This document shows positions 6,457 to 13,706 of a DNA stretch of 26,000 nt, piece by piece. The stretch spans positions 1 to 26,000 of the forward strand of contig CAZMSN010000028.1 in NCBI GenBank assembly GCA_964569015.1, in the 5' to 3' direction. Under the pieces are notes generated by a model. It did no database searches and was not told the origin of the DNA. It saw nothing but the letters and a program-made list of their open reading frames with translations. The position numbers and the translations under genes were made by a program. The stretch comes from CAYQEC01 sp964569015. GTDB lineage: Bacteria > Actinomycetota > Acidimicrobiia > Spongiisociales > UBA5794. Positions within the stretch are counted from its first letter, which is position 1; each line of letters opens with the position of its first letter.

Positions 6457-7763
6457 AGTCCCGGGCTCCACGCCTTGTCGAGGATCTTCGCTACCGAGGC
6501 GCCCTCCGGAAGCGCTCGGTCGATGCGATTGACGATCGGCTCGGGAGGAAAGGTCCCGGTCCACCGCATCGGCTCGCCGAGCGCCGCCCTGTGGAAGATC
6601 GGCTCCGTGGTGAAGTCGTCGGTCGCCAGCGAGGGGGTGACCGCCAGGATCTCGGCGACCTGGCGCCGGATGCCGCGGTTGCCGTTGTCCGGCTTGCGCA
6701 TGTCCCGTTCGAGATGCACCACGAAGTCGATCGAGCCCGCGAGCACCTTACGCACGATCGATTCGGTGACATTCTCACCGGCCATGATGGCAGCGTTGAC
6801 GATGGCAGCAAGGGCGTCTCGGGCCGAGTTGGCGTGCACCGTGCAGGCGAATCCGCAGCCGGCATTCACGGCCCGGGTCAGCTCGAAGGCCTCGGCGCCG
6901 CGTACTTCTCCCACACAGAGCAGGTCGACGCGCTGAGCCAGACTCACCTTCACGAGGTCACGCAACGAGTAGCGACGCGATCCCTCGAGCGTCACCGGCG
7001 AAGCCTCGTAGTAGCTGCTGTGGGGCGAGAGCGGGATGTGCAGCTCGCGCACCTCCTCGCAGATGCGAATGCACTGGTCGTCGGGTACGGCGCGCAGCCA
7101 GGCGCTCATGAAGGTGCTCTTGCCGGCGCCGGTCGCTCCCGAGAACAGGACAGACGTGGACGCCTGAGCCGCCGCCCACAGGAACGTCGCCGCGGTTCGG
7201 CTCACCGAGCCCAGCTCCACCATCGACGCCAGGGTCTCGTCGGCGACGGTGTACTTGCGGATCGTCGCCGACAATCGCGCCGAAACCGGCGGGACGACGG
7301 CGGTGAGGCGGGCCGTCCCGTTGAGCACGTGTGCCTGCTCGATGGCGTTGGAGCTGTCGAGACGCCGGTTCGTGCCCGCCAGCAACCGGTCGACGACCTG
7401 GCGCAGCTCCCCCTCCGAGGTGGAGGCGATCAGCGAACGCAACTCGCCCGAGTCGTCGATGTAGGAGATCCGATCGCCTTCGACGAAGACTTCCTCCACT
7501 CTTGGGTTCTCGAGCAGTTCCGTCAGGGGTCCGAACCCGGCAACCGCCTGCCACAGCCTGCGTTCCATGTCGGCCGGATCCCGCAGTGGCTCGGCGAGGC
7601 CCTTGTGGGCGTTCGATTGATAGTCGCCGACCACCTCGCGGATGACCCGCTGCACCCCCTCGGATTGGGTGCGAACATCGAGCTTGCGATCCTCGATCCG
7701 TTCCACGGCCCGTTCGCGCAGCCGTTCGTAGGCGCTTTGAGGACGCGTCGAAGGCGCGGTCAC
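6453..7763 (-). CDS. tadA: TadA/CpaF-type pilus assembly ATPase
   Basis: The protein has 436 residues, with a GTG start at 7763 overlapping the stop of the upstream gene. The N-terminal helical region (1-60) and the linker domain 'FGPLTELLENPRVEEVFVEGDRISYI' are those of VirB11/CpaF ATPases. Walker A is 'GATGAGKST' (209-217), the Walker B region is 'RVDLLCVGEVRGAEAFEL' (~278-295), and the His box 'CTVHANS' (~307-313) is present. The catalytic set is therefore complete. TadA is the hexameric cytoplasmic ATPase that powers Flp pilus extension, and in some systems retraction. It follows tadZ and precedes tadB, the standard Tad order. Confidence 0.92.
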   Translation of the reverse strand: MTAPSTRPQSAYERLRERAVERIEDRKLDVRTQSEGVQRVIREVVGDYQSNAHKGLAEPLRDPADMERRLWQAVAGFGPLTELLENPRVEEVFVEGDRISYIDDSGELRSLIASTSEGELRQVVDRLLAGTNRRLDSSNAIEQAHVLNGTARLTAVVPPVSARLSATIRKYTVADETLASMVELGSVSRTAATFLWAAAQASTSVLFSGATGAGKSTFMSAWLRAVPDDQCIRICEEVRELHIPLSPHSSYYEASPVTLEGSRRYSLRDLVKVSLAQRVDLLCVGEVRGAEAFELTRAVNAGCGFACTVHANSARDALAAIVNAAIMAGENVTESIVRKVLAGSIDFVVHLERDMRKPDNGNRGIRRQVAEILAVTPSLATDDFTTEPIFHRAALGEPMRWTGTFPPEPIVNRIDRALPEGASVAKILDKAWSPGL

Positions 7764-9034
7764 GGCGGCCCCTTCCCTGACACCGCGGCCGCGCGACGCC
7801 CGGCACCGAGTGTCGAGACGAGCACGTCGAGGGCCTTCGAGAACCGCCCTGCCGGGACGACTTCACCCTGCCATGCCGCCTTTCGGACTCTCGGCTCATC
7901 CGGCAGGAAGCTCACCGACGCCGCATGAAAGCTGCGGGTGATCTCCTCGACCAGCTCACCCTTCTGGTAGATGCTGCGCGTGCAGCGGTTCATAACGACG
8001 TGCACCGGAGCCGCCGAGAGCGTGCGCGCTTCGCCGATCCACGCCAGCGTGGCGGTCACACCGCTGGGCGAAGGATCTCCCACAACAGCCAGGAGATCGG
8101 CGATCGCAACCAGGCCGCGCGACACCCCGAACCTGCCCGCACTGCCGAACGATGCCAGGTCCTCGAGATGCCGATCGACACGAACGATCACATGCCGGAA
8201 CGCCGTGGCCAGCTCCGTCACGAGATCGGTGGCCTCATCGTCGCGGCACGCTTCCCATTCCCGTGGGCTGGGAAGGCCGCCGATCACGGCGAAGCCCTCG
8301 GGATGGACGAGGAACGAGCCGTCGAGCGGTCCGCCGAAGCGCAGACTCTCGATGGCGGTGAGCACGTTGGGAGTGAGATCGAGGCCGAGCCGCTGACTGA
8401 CCGCCGGTTCCAGGGTGTCGAAGTCGACCAGCACCACGGGTTCTCCTCGCAGCGCGAGGCGGTCGGCGATGCCGACCGATACTTCGGTGACACCACCATC
8501 ACCGCTGATGACGATGATCCCGCGCCCGGGAACGTCGCTGTCGGACTCCACGCCCAACGCCGTGCGGCCGTCACCAGGATGGAGGCGGGTCGGGGAATCC
8601 TCGGGAAGGGCAGCCTCCGCAGACTCAACCTCCACCATCCCCGTGAACGCTCTGTCGAATTGGCGCTGCTCGGTGATCGACCGTATCCGCGCCAAGAAGT
8701 CGCGTGGGGCTGCATCGGCGCGCAGTGTGTCGTCAACGCCCGCCGCCAGCAGCTTCTCCTTGCCGATCTCGCCTCGCTCGCCGTCGTAGACACCGATGAC
8801 GATGCGATGACGCGCCTGCACGCGCCCGACGAGCCGCTGGCTGAGGAAGCTCGATGAGTCGTCGATGATCAGCACGTCGTAGTCGCTCTCGAGCGCATCA
8901 CGACCCGAGAGCACGGTGCCGACCACCCGTACCCCGGCGTGATCGCGGGCATAGCTCATCAGCTCGGCGACCCAGCGACGCTGCGACGAGCTGAGGGCGA
9001 CGGCCGGCTCTCGTTGCGTCGGCCGCATGGTCAC
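7760..9034 (-). CDS. tadZ: TadZ/CpaE-like pilus localisation protein (atypical ATPase)
   Basis: This is a 424-residue protein with a GTG start at 9034 overlapping the upstream stop; an ATG at 9028 is an alternative. The N-terminal part (~30-120) is receiver-like ('DYDVLIIDD', 'VYDGERGEIGKEKLLAAGVDD'), as in CpaE/TadZ. The C-terminal part is a MinD/ParA-like domain from ~172: 'GIIVISGDGGVTEVSVGIADRL', then 'PVVLVDFDTLEPAV'. At the P-loop the conserved lysines of ParA/MinD proteins are missing, so nucleotide binding may be weakened or lost. TadZ-type proteins place the Tad machine at the cell pole. Position before tadA and operon coupling support the call. Confidence 0.78.
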   Translation of the reverse strand: MTMRPTQREPAVALSSSQRRWVAELMSYARDHAGVRVVGTVLSGRDALESDYDVLIIDDSSSFLSQRLVGRVQARHRIVIGVYDGERGEIGKEKLLAAGVDDTLRADAAPRDFLARIRSITEQRQFDRAFTGMVEVESAEAALPEDSPTRLHPGDGRTALGVESDSDVPGRGIIVISGDGGVTEVSVGIADRLALRGEPVVLVDFDTLEPAVSQRLGLDLTPNVLTAIESLRFGGPLDGSFLVHPEGFAVIGGLPSPREWEACRDDEATDLVTELATAFRHVIVRVDRHLEDLASFGSAGRFGVSRGLVAIADLLAVVGDPSPSGVTATLAWIGEARTLSAAPVHVVMNRCTRSIYQKGELVEEITRSFHAASVSFLPDEPRVRKAAWQGEVVPAGRFSKALDVLVSTLGAGRRAAAVSGKGPP

Positions 9035-9834
9035 GACCCGCTCCCCGTCTGCGAGAATTCGGGGACGACGCCATCTGCGGTGGCCTGCTCCAAGGTGGGA
9101 TCGGGAGCCCCGGTGCAGCGTATGAGATGGACCTGGCCCGAGTCGAGAGCCGCCGCGATCCTCAGTGCGTCCTCGTCGGTCACCGCCAACGTCGGCGTGA
9201 AGGTCGACGATGCTCCGAGGGCGCGCGAGTCGGTGGAGGGCACGTCGATGACCTCGATGTCGACGGCGACGAAACGGGCGAGCCCCGACTCGACCACCAC
9301 GACGTCGACCCGGTCGCCGCTGCGGAGACCTCCCGCAACCGCCCGGCCCTGGTCGATGGGAACGCTCATCGCCCGCAGGCCGTCCTGGGTCTCGATTGCC
9401 CTCACGTCCGAGAGCAGAACCGGCTCACCGGCTGCGATCGACCGGGTGGCGACGCTGCCGATCACCGAGGCGACCTCGTCGGCAGGCAGCAGGCTCGCCG
9501 AGAGGAGATCGTCGGCGGGTATCTGGCGGATCGAGAGGAGCCCTTCGGTGATCGCCACACCGGAGCGGATCTCGCCCTCGGCAACCGCGACGTCGATCGT
9601 CGCCTGATTGCCGCGGATCACCGCCAGGTTGAGGGCAAGAGCGGAGAGCCCGGCAAGGACCATCAACACGTGACCCAACTTGATCCGCGACAGCGGATTG
9701 CGCTTCGGCGGTTCCTGCGACTCCAGCGCAGTCAGCCGGCCGCCCGGACCGGTCGATCGCTCAACCACTTTCCCCTCCCCCGTCGGACTCATCGGTCCGC
9801 GGAACCCCTCGGAATCGGCGCCGGGACGGACCAT
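9031..9834 (-). CDS. cpaB: CpaB/RcpC-like pilus assembly protein (SAF domain)
   Basis: The protein has up to 267 residues from ATG 9834; an in-frame ATG at 9792 is an alternative start, and neither has a strong ribosome-binding site. A Pro/Gly/Lys-rich cytoplasmic N-terminus leads into one membrane helix ('GHVLMVLAGLSALALNLAVI', ~54-73). A SAF-type domain follows ('VAVAEGEIRSGVAITEGLLSIRQIP', then 'IGSVATRSIAAGEPVLLSDV') and a beta domain with 'GLRSGDRVDVVVVES'. CpaB/RcpC proteins are exported Tad components; the SAF fold resembles glycan-binding flagellar FlgA. It is the first gene of the pilus operon and overlaps tadZ by 4 nt (GTGA). Confidence 0.8.
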   Translation of the reverse strand: MVRPGADSEGFRGPMSPTGEGKVVERSTGPGGRLTALESQEPPKRNPLSRIKLGHVLMVLAGLSALALNLAVIRGNQATIDVAVAEGEIRSGVAITEGLLSIRQIPADDLLSASLLPADEVASVIGSVATRSIAAGEPVLLSDVRAIETQDGLRAMSVPIDQGRAVAGGLRSGDRVDVVVVESGLARFVAVDIEVIDVPSTDSRALGASSTFTPTLAVTDEDALRIAAALDSGQVHLIRCTGAPDPTLEQATADGVVPEFSQTGSGS

Positions 9835-10112
9835 ACCAAGCTATGGAAAACCTCACGAATCAACTCAGCTACCGCTGAGAAGTCCGTACCCGATGGGTAA
9901 TGCTATCCATCGTTCCTATATGCTAGCAGCCCACGAGTAACCCTGGCAAACTCGGGTAGATCGACCGGTCTTGGTTCGGCGAGGCAGCAACCTCGGTCCG
10001 TCTCCCGTCCGAGCACGGCCGGCTCCACACCACGGAGTCCCTATCGAGCCCCCGCGGTTCAGGCAGCGACCTGGAACCACTCGCCGGACTGCCGGCGCCG
10101 GGGGATGCCTGT
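9835..10112 (-). promoter_or_regulatory. Leader and promoter region of the Tad operon, with hairpins; no gene seen
   Basis: In the direction of transcription, TTGCCA (9949-9944) and TAGCAT (9925-9920) are separated by 18 bp and form a moderate promoter candidate. Downstream, the leader can fold two hairpins: CGATGG/CCATCG around a 10-nt loop (9890-9911), and CTCAGC-GGTA-GCTGAG (9879-9864). Closer to the methyltransferase gene are a 6-bp stem CGCCGG-ACTG-CCGGCG (10082-10097) and a bulged 7-bp stem (10057-10077), possible terminator structures without T-runs. I looked for the cyclic-di-GMP and cyclic-di-AMP riboswitch core motifs and did not find them. No open frame here looks coding. Confidence 0.35.
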
Positions 10113-10733
10113 CTACCGTGGGCCCCGTCGCTGAGCCAACACCATGGTCCAAGGCAGCGGCTTCCTCACCTCGCGGACGTCGAGCACCTCGCTCACGAGG
10201 GCAAGCAGGCCTCGGCGACTGAAGTGCTGGATGTGGCCGGGCGTGTTGCCGAGGGCGTGCCAGTACTTGCCGCGAGCGAGATTGAGGACACGCCACAGGG
10301 GCTCCCGCGGCGTGCTGAGCAGCACATGGCGCCCCGTGACGCGTGCCACCTCGGCCAGCCCGCGCTTCGGATCCTCGAGATGCTCGAGGACCTCGCAGCA
10401 GATGACCAGGTCAAACGAGGCATCCTCCCAGGGCAGCTCGTAGATCGACGCTTCCCGGAACGAGAGCAGGGGGTCGAGGCCGGGCGCAATCTGCCCGAGC
10501 TCGAGATCGCAGCCTTCGAACCTGTCCGGACGCGGCCCCTCGCCCAGTAGGTGCTGAGCCAAGAGACCCTCGCCGCAGCCGACTTCCAGCACGGATCTTG
10601 GGGCGGCCTGCCGGTACAGGTCGCTGGCGCCCCGAAGGAAGCCGCGCATCAGGGCGCGCGCGACGGGGTTGCGCGTGCCGTACTTGTCGTAGGTGTTGCC
10701 GATGGGCACTCCCTCGGCATCGAGATGGGCCAC
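10113..10733 (-). CDS. Class I SAM-dependent methyltransferase (type 11-like)
   Basis: The 206-residue protein starts at GTG 10733, with GAGGTG 4 nt upstream. Motif I 'SVLEVGCGEG' (47-56) is the SAM-binding glycine loop, 'FEGCDLELG' supplies the acidic residue for the ribose, and 'FDLVICCEVLEHLEDP' (107-122) is the motif IV/post-motif region of UbiE/type 11 methyltransferases. The N-terminal 'NTYDKYGTRNPVARALMRGFLRG' is often found in methyltransferases near polysaccharide genes. Substrate is unknown. It is divergent from the asparagine-synthetase-like gene (208 bp apart), so a common process such as modification of a glycan or small metabolite is possible, but this is inference. Confidence 0.82.
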   Translation of the reverse strand: MAHLDAEGVPIGNTYDKYGTRNPVARALMRGFLRGASDLYRQAAPRSVLEVGCGEGLLAQHLLGEGPRPDRFEGCDLELGQIAPGLDPLLSFREASIYELPWEDASFDLVICCEVLEHLEDPKRGLAEVARVTGRHVLLSTPREPLWRVLNLARGKYWHALGNTPGHIQHFSRRGLLALVSEVLDVREVRKPLPWTMVLAQRRGPR

Positions 10734-10941
10734 GATTCACCTCATTGGGCGAGGATTCGGTGCTGATCGCTTCGGGCACCGCAGCGTGCTCCGAGAATCA
10801 CCTGGTCACGACGTCCAGCCGAACCCTATCACTCAGCAAGGGGCGACCCGGATTGACCACAGGCGGCCCGCACCGGCTTGAGCCCCTCGACTACCGTCAC
10901 GTCGTTCCGGACAAACGGCCGGAGCCCGTCACAGAGCCGCC

Positions 10942-12525
10942 ATGAAACCCGAAGCAGTACAAACTCGTTACGTCAAGCACTTCGCCGGCCCGGTGACCAC
11001 CATCTCCGAGGGCTCGCCTACCACACCCACAGCCGACTTCGGCGCCGCCGTCGTCAGCGGCCGCCCGTATTGGATGGCTACCCCGATGCCGATTGATCCG
11101 GATGGCTCGGACGCGAGCATCCGCCGCGGCCTGCGAGGACTCGACGGCAAGTTCTCGATCCTCGTCTTTGGCGCCACCAAAGCGGTGCTGGCGACCGACG
11201 CTCTCGGCTGTGGGGGTGCGTACCTGGCCGAGCGGGACGGCTCCGCCTTCGTTGCCTCGCACCTGGGGTGCATGGCCCGAGCTCTCAGCGGTCCCTTGGA
11301 GATCGATACGCAGGGTGCGGCGGCGGCTCTCGCCGGCAGCATCTCCATTTTCGGCAGCACCCCCTATCGGGGAATCCGACGGTTGCGAGCGTGCGAATAC
11401 GCCGTCATCGACATGGCGTCCGGCGCCGTTGACAACGTCGGCACCTACGGCACCGTCCGTGACATCTTCGACCTCGACGGCGAATCACCGGGATCGACCT
11501 CCGAGCTGGCAGCACTTCTGCGAGCCGCAGTCGAACGCGAGGTCGGAGTCGATGGTCTCTTCCTCTCGGCAGGCAAGGATTCGCAGGCGATCGCCCTGTC
11601 CCTCTCGCCGGAGCAGCGGAGCCGGGTACCGGCGCTGTCCTACGGCGGCTGGAGATCAACGGATCGCCGCGGCTCGGTTCGCGTTGCCGCCCAGTATGGG
11701 ATGCGGCACCGATTGCTGCCGCCGCTTCGCCTCCGGCTCCGCGACTACACGGACCCGATCATTCGCATCGGCGGGGGAACGAGTGGGATGCAGACCGCGC
11801 AGCACGTGGCCGGCGCCCGCACAGCCCGGGCTCACCGCACCGTGGTCCTCAACGGCTTTCTCGGTGATGTTCTCAGCGGCAAGAACTTCAGAACCGGAGC
11901 GGCGGAACAGGCGAAGTCCTGCTGGCTGCGTCACACGCCGTGGATGACAAGGGCGAACGGCGCCCTGGAATCAATGTTCCCAGACGAGGTCGCCGCCAAT
12001 CGCACGGCGCTGCAACGGGAACTGGAGAGTCATCTCGATCTCCCCCCGGGCCGGGCACTCATCATTGCCAATCTCACTCACCGGCAGGCAAGCTTCATCT
12101 CGGGAACGTTCGACATGGTGCACCAGGAGATCGAGACCGCCACCCCCTTCTTCTACCGCCCACTGATCCACTACTGCCTCACCCGAACGGTGCACGACCT
12201 CGCCGACACCAGGCTCTACGAAGAGACGCTGGCCGACCTCGGCTACGCCGGAGCGGGCGTCTCCGGCTGGATCGGCCACGTAGCACGGTCGGTCGGCAAG
12301 CGCCGCGGCAAGTATTCGACGGTTGACTGGCAAGCCGTGATCCGCCGGTCCCGCCCCTGGCTGCGGCGCATGGTGGAAGACCATCGCGGCGAGCCGATCG
12401 GCCGGCTGGCTCACGACTCGATCGATTCCGGGAGCCCGTTGCCACTGGCCCTGTTCGCCATCCCGATCCTGAAGACCGCCCAAGGACCCGCCACCCACGA
12501 AGAAACCCCTGTGAACCCCGGCTGA
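10942..12525 (+). CDS. Asparagine-synthetase-like amide ligase with degenerate glutaminase domain
   Basis: This is a 527-residue protein. Residues 1-170 keep the outline of a class II glutamine amidotransferase domain ('LRGLDGKFSILVFG', 'TDALGCGGAYLAERDG', 'TPYRGIRRLRACEYAVID') but there is no Cys at position 2 (sequence MKPEA), so glutamine hydrolysis is not expected. The synthetase half has the PP-loop 'LSAGKDSQAIAL' (Ser209-Ser214, fitting SxGxDS) and 'LNGFLGDVLSGKNF' at the site of the usual GGDE-type motif. Such enzymes adenylate a carboxylate and form an amide; proteins lacking the Cys include beta-lactam synthetase and CarA, which cyclise. Asn synthesis from free ammonia is an alternative. 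No precursor peptide or biosynthetic cluster is visible. It converges on the nitroreductase with an 18-bp gap. Confidence 0.75.
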   Translation: MKPEAVQTRYVKHFAGPVTTISEGSPTTPTADFGAAVVSGRPYWMATPMPIDPDGSDASIRRGLRGLDGKFSILVFGATKAVLATDALGCGGAYLAERDGSAFVASHLGCMARALSGPLEIDTQGAAAALAGSISIFGSTPYRGIRRLRACEYAVIDMASGAVDNVGTYGTVRDIFDLDGESPGSTSELAALLRAAVEREVGVDGLFLSAGKDSQAIALSLSPEQRSRVPALSYGGWRSTDRRGSVRVAAQYGMRHRLLPPLRLRLRDYTDPIIRIGGGTSGMQTAQHVAGARTARAHRTVVLNGFLGDVLSGKNFRTGAAEQAKSCWLRHTPWMTRANGALESMFPDEVAANRTALQRELESHLDLPPGRALIIANLTHRQASFISGTFDMVHQEIETATPFFYRPLIHYCLTRTVHDLADTRLYEETLADLGYAGAGVSGWIGHVARSVGKRRGKYSTVDWQAVIRRSRPWLRRMVEDHRGEPIGRLAHDSIDSGSPLPLALFAIPILKTAQGPATHEETPVNPG

Positions 12526-12543
12526 ACGGATCGGCCCTCTCCC

Positions 12544-13038
12544 TCAATACCGCTCTCTGTGCACCAGCTCGTCGAGCGGTTTGCGGCCCCCGATGCGACG
12601 CGGCCCGGCGCCGGGAGCCGCGTACCCGAGAGCGACGGCGTAGCGGCAGCGCTGCCCCTCACCCAGGCCCAGCACCTCGGCGGCGACATCGCGGTGGTGC
12701 AGCGTGATCGGGCAGCTCGCCACCCCGACAGCATCGGCGGCCAGCATGATGTTCTGCGCCAGGCGGCCCGAGTCGAACTCATTGCCGGCCGGCTCCTCGA
12801 CGATGGCGATCGCCGTCGGAGCGTTGTGGATCGGCTTGGTGTAGTGGCCAGCCCGGCAGAGCCGTTCCTTCTGCTCGCGATCCTGCACCACGACGAAGGC
12901 CCACTCCTGCTGGTTCTTCGAGCTTCCCGTCCAACGAGCCGCCTCCAAAATGGCGGCAAGGTCGTCGTCGGAGAGCTGATCGGGCTGGAAGTCACGGATC
13001 GCCCGCAGGCGAAGAATGCGACGGTATAGATCGTTCAC
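12544..13038 (-). CDS. Nitroreductase-family FMN oxidoreductase
   Basis: From GTG 13038 the product has 164 residues and begins like the family ('NDLYRRILRLRAIRDFQPDQLSDDDLAAILEAARW'). An in-frame ATG at 13065 would add nine residues with no better ribosome-binding site. 'GSSKNQQEWAFVVVQD' matches the FMN-contacting segment with Asn, Gln and Trp, 'AQNIMLAADAVGVASCPIT' is the central helix, and 'ALGYAAPGAGPRR' the C-terminal flavin-phosphate region. Nitroreductase-family enzymes reduce nitro groups, quinones or enones with NAD(P)H; others are dehydrogenases or cobamide enzymes. The substrate cannot be inferred. It lies on the opposite strand to its neighbours and is probably monocistronic. Confidence 0.85.
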   Translation of the reverse strand: MNDLYRRILRLRAIRDFQPDQLSDDDLAAILEAARWTGSSKNQQEWAFVVVQDREQKERLCRAGHYTKPIHNAPTAIAIVEEPAGNEFDSGRLAQNIMLAADAVGVASCPITLHHRDVAAEVLGLGEGQRCRYAVALGYAAPGAGPRRIGGRKPLDELVHRERY

Positions 13039-13147
13039 ACCGCCGAGGCTACCCGCCGACACCATGGGCAGCCCAAACCGGCCGGGGCTGGGTCATCGAG
13101 TGCCCCGGCGTCCACGTATGGGAACGCCGCCCCGTGGACGATGCTGT

Positions 13148-13153
13148 TACGGT
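13148..13153 (+). promoter_or_regulatory. Extended -10 promoter candidate for the response regulator
   Basis: TG-T-TACGGT (13145-13153) fits an extended -10 element (TGn followed by TAnnnT), lying 12 nt before the ATG at 13166. No -35 box is recognised. The leader would be very short, suggesting near-leaderless translation. Weak evidence. Confidence 0.25.
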
Positions 13154-13165
13154 GGCGAGTTGAAC

Positions 13166-13537
13166 ATGAACAATGCCGTGCGCGCGCTGGTCGTTGAGGA
13201 CACGCGGATCCTCGGTCGACTCATCGCATCGACCCTGCGAGAACTCGGGTGCGAGATCGAGAGTTCACCGCGATACGGTCACGCCCTACGCCGCCTCGAG
13301 ACCGGATGCGCCGACCTCGCCATCATCGACATCTACCTGCCGGACGGCTCGGGCATCGACCTGGTGAAAGCGGCACGCAAGCTGCCCGAGCCACCGGCCA
13401 TCATCGTGCTGACAGCGGACGCTCGGCCTGCGACGATCGAAAAGGCCAAGGCGGCCGGGGCCGACGTGGTCATGACCAAGCCATTCCGAACCGACGACCT
13501 CCACGAGACGGCCCAGAAGCTCATCGACCAGATGTGA
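13166..13537 (+). CDS. Single-domain response regulator (CheY-like receiver)
   Basis: The protein has 123 residues and is only a receiver domain. The acidic pair Glu11/Asp12 ('VVEDTRIL'), phospho-acceptor Asp55 ('LAIIDIYLPDGSG'), Thr83 ('VLTAD') and Lys105 ('VMTKPF') are all present, so it should be phosphorylatable. There is no output domain, so it works by protein contact or as a phosphorelay intermediate. No histidine kinase is adjacent. The ATG at 13166 is chosen because the receiver fold begins there; a longer frame from 13016 has no family support. Two hairpins, the second followed by a T-rich run, lie downstream. Confidence 0.87.
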   Translation: MNNAVRALVVEDTRILGRLIASTLRELGCEIESSPRYGHALRRLETGCADLAIIDIYLPDGSGIDLVKAARKLPEPPAIIVLTADARPATIEKAKAAGADVVMTKPFRTDDLHETAQKLIDQM

Positions 13538-13603
13538 GAGGCCTCGGCGGTGATTCCCCCTGCGGGCGGGCACACCGTGGCCGCCCATGGCACGGCCCCC
13601 CTC

Positions 13604-13638
13604 GGGCACTGCGGTTCGGCGACTGTGCCCTCTTTCTT
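13604..13638 (+). terminator. Intrinsic terminator candidate after the response regulator
   Basis: GGGCAC (13604-13609) pairs with GTGCCC (13625-13630) around a 15-nt loop and is followed directly by TCTTTCTT. An upstream hairpin at 13564-13586 (GGGCGG, G:G mismatch, CAC, loop ACC, GTG, CCGCCC) adds a second strong stem. The convergent permease gene ends at 13707. Confidence 0.45.
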
Positions 13639-13706
13639 GAGCAATCGTTCGAGATCTCCCGCAGCATGGCCCCCACGGTCACCCGAGAGCACCGGGAACT
13701 CCCGCT

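Noticed and set aside
6438..7928. A plus-strand open frame of 496 codons opposite tadA
   Set aside because: Shadow frame; tadA on the minus strand has complete Walker motifs and operon context.
9835..9960. A c-di-GMP riboswitch ahead of the pilus operon
   Set aside because: Hairpins exist, but the conserved core sequences of the known c-di-GMP aptamers are not present on the transcribed strand.
9916..10296. A minus-strand 126-codon frame overlapping the methyltransferase end
   Set aside because: Arg/Pro-rich with no motif, and it overlaps a well-supported gene in another frame. The region was also examined for a tRNA and no cloverleaf with a T-loop was found.
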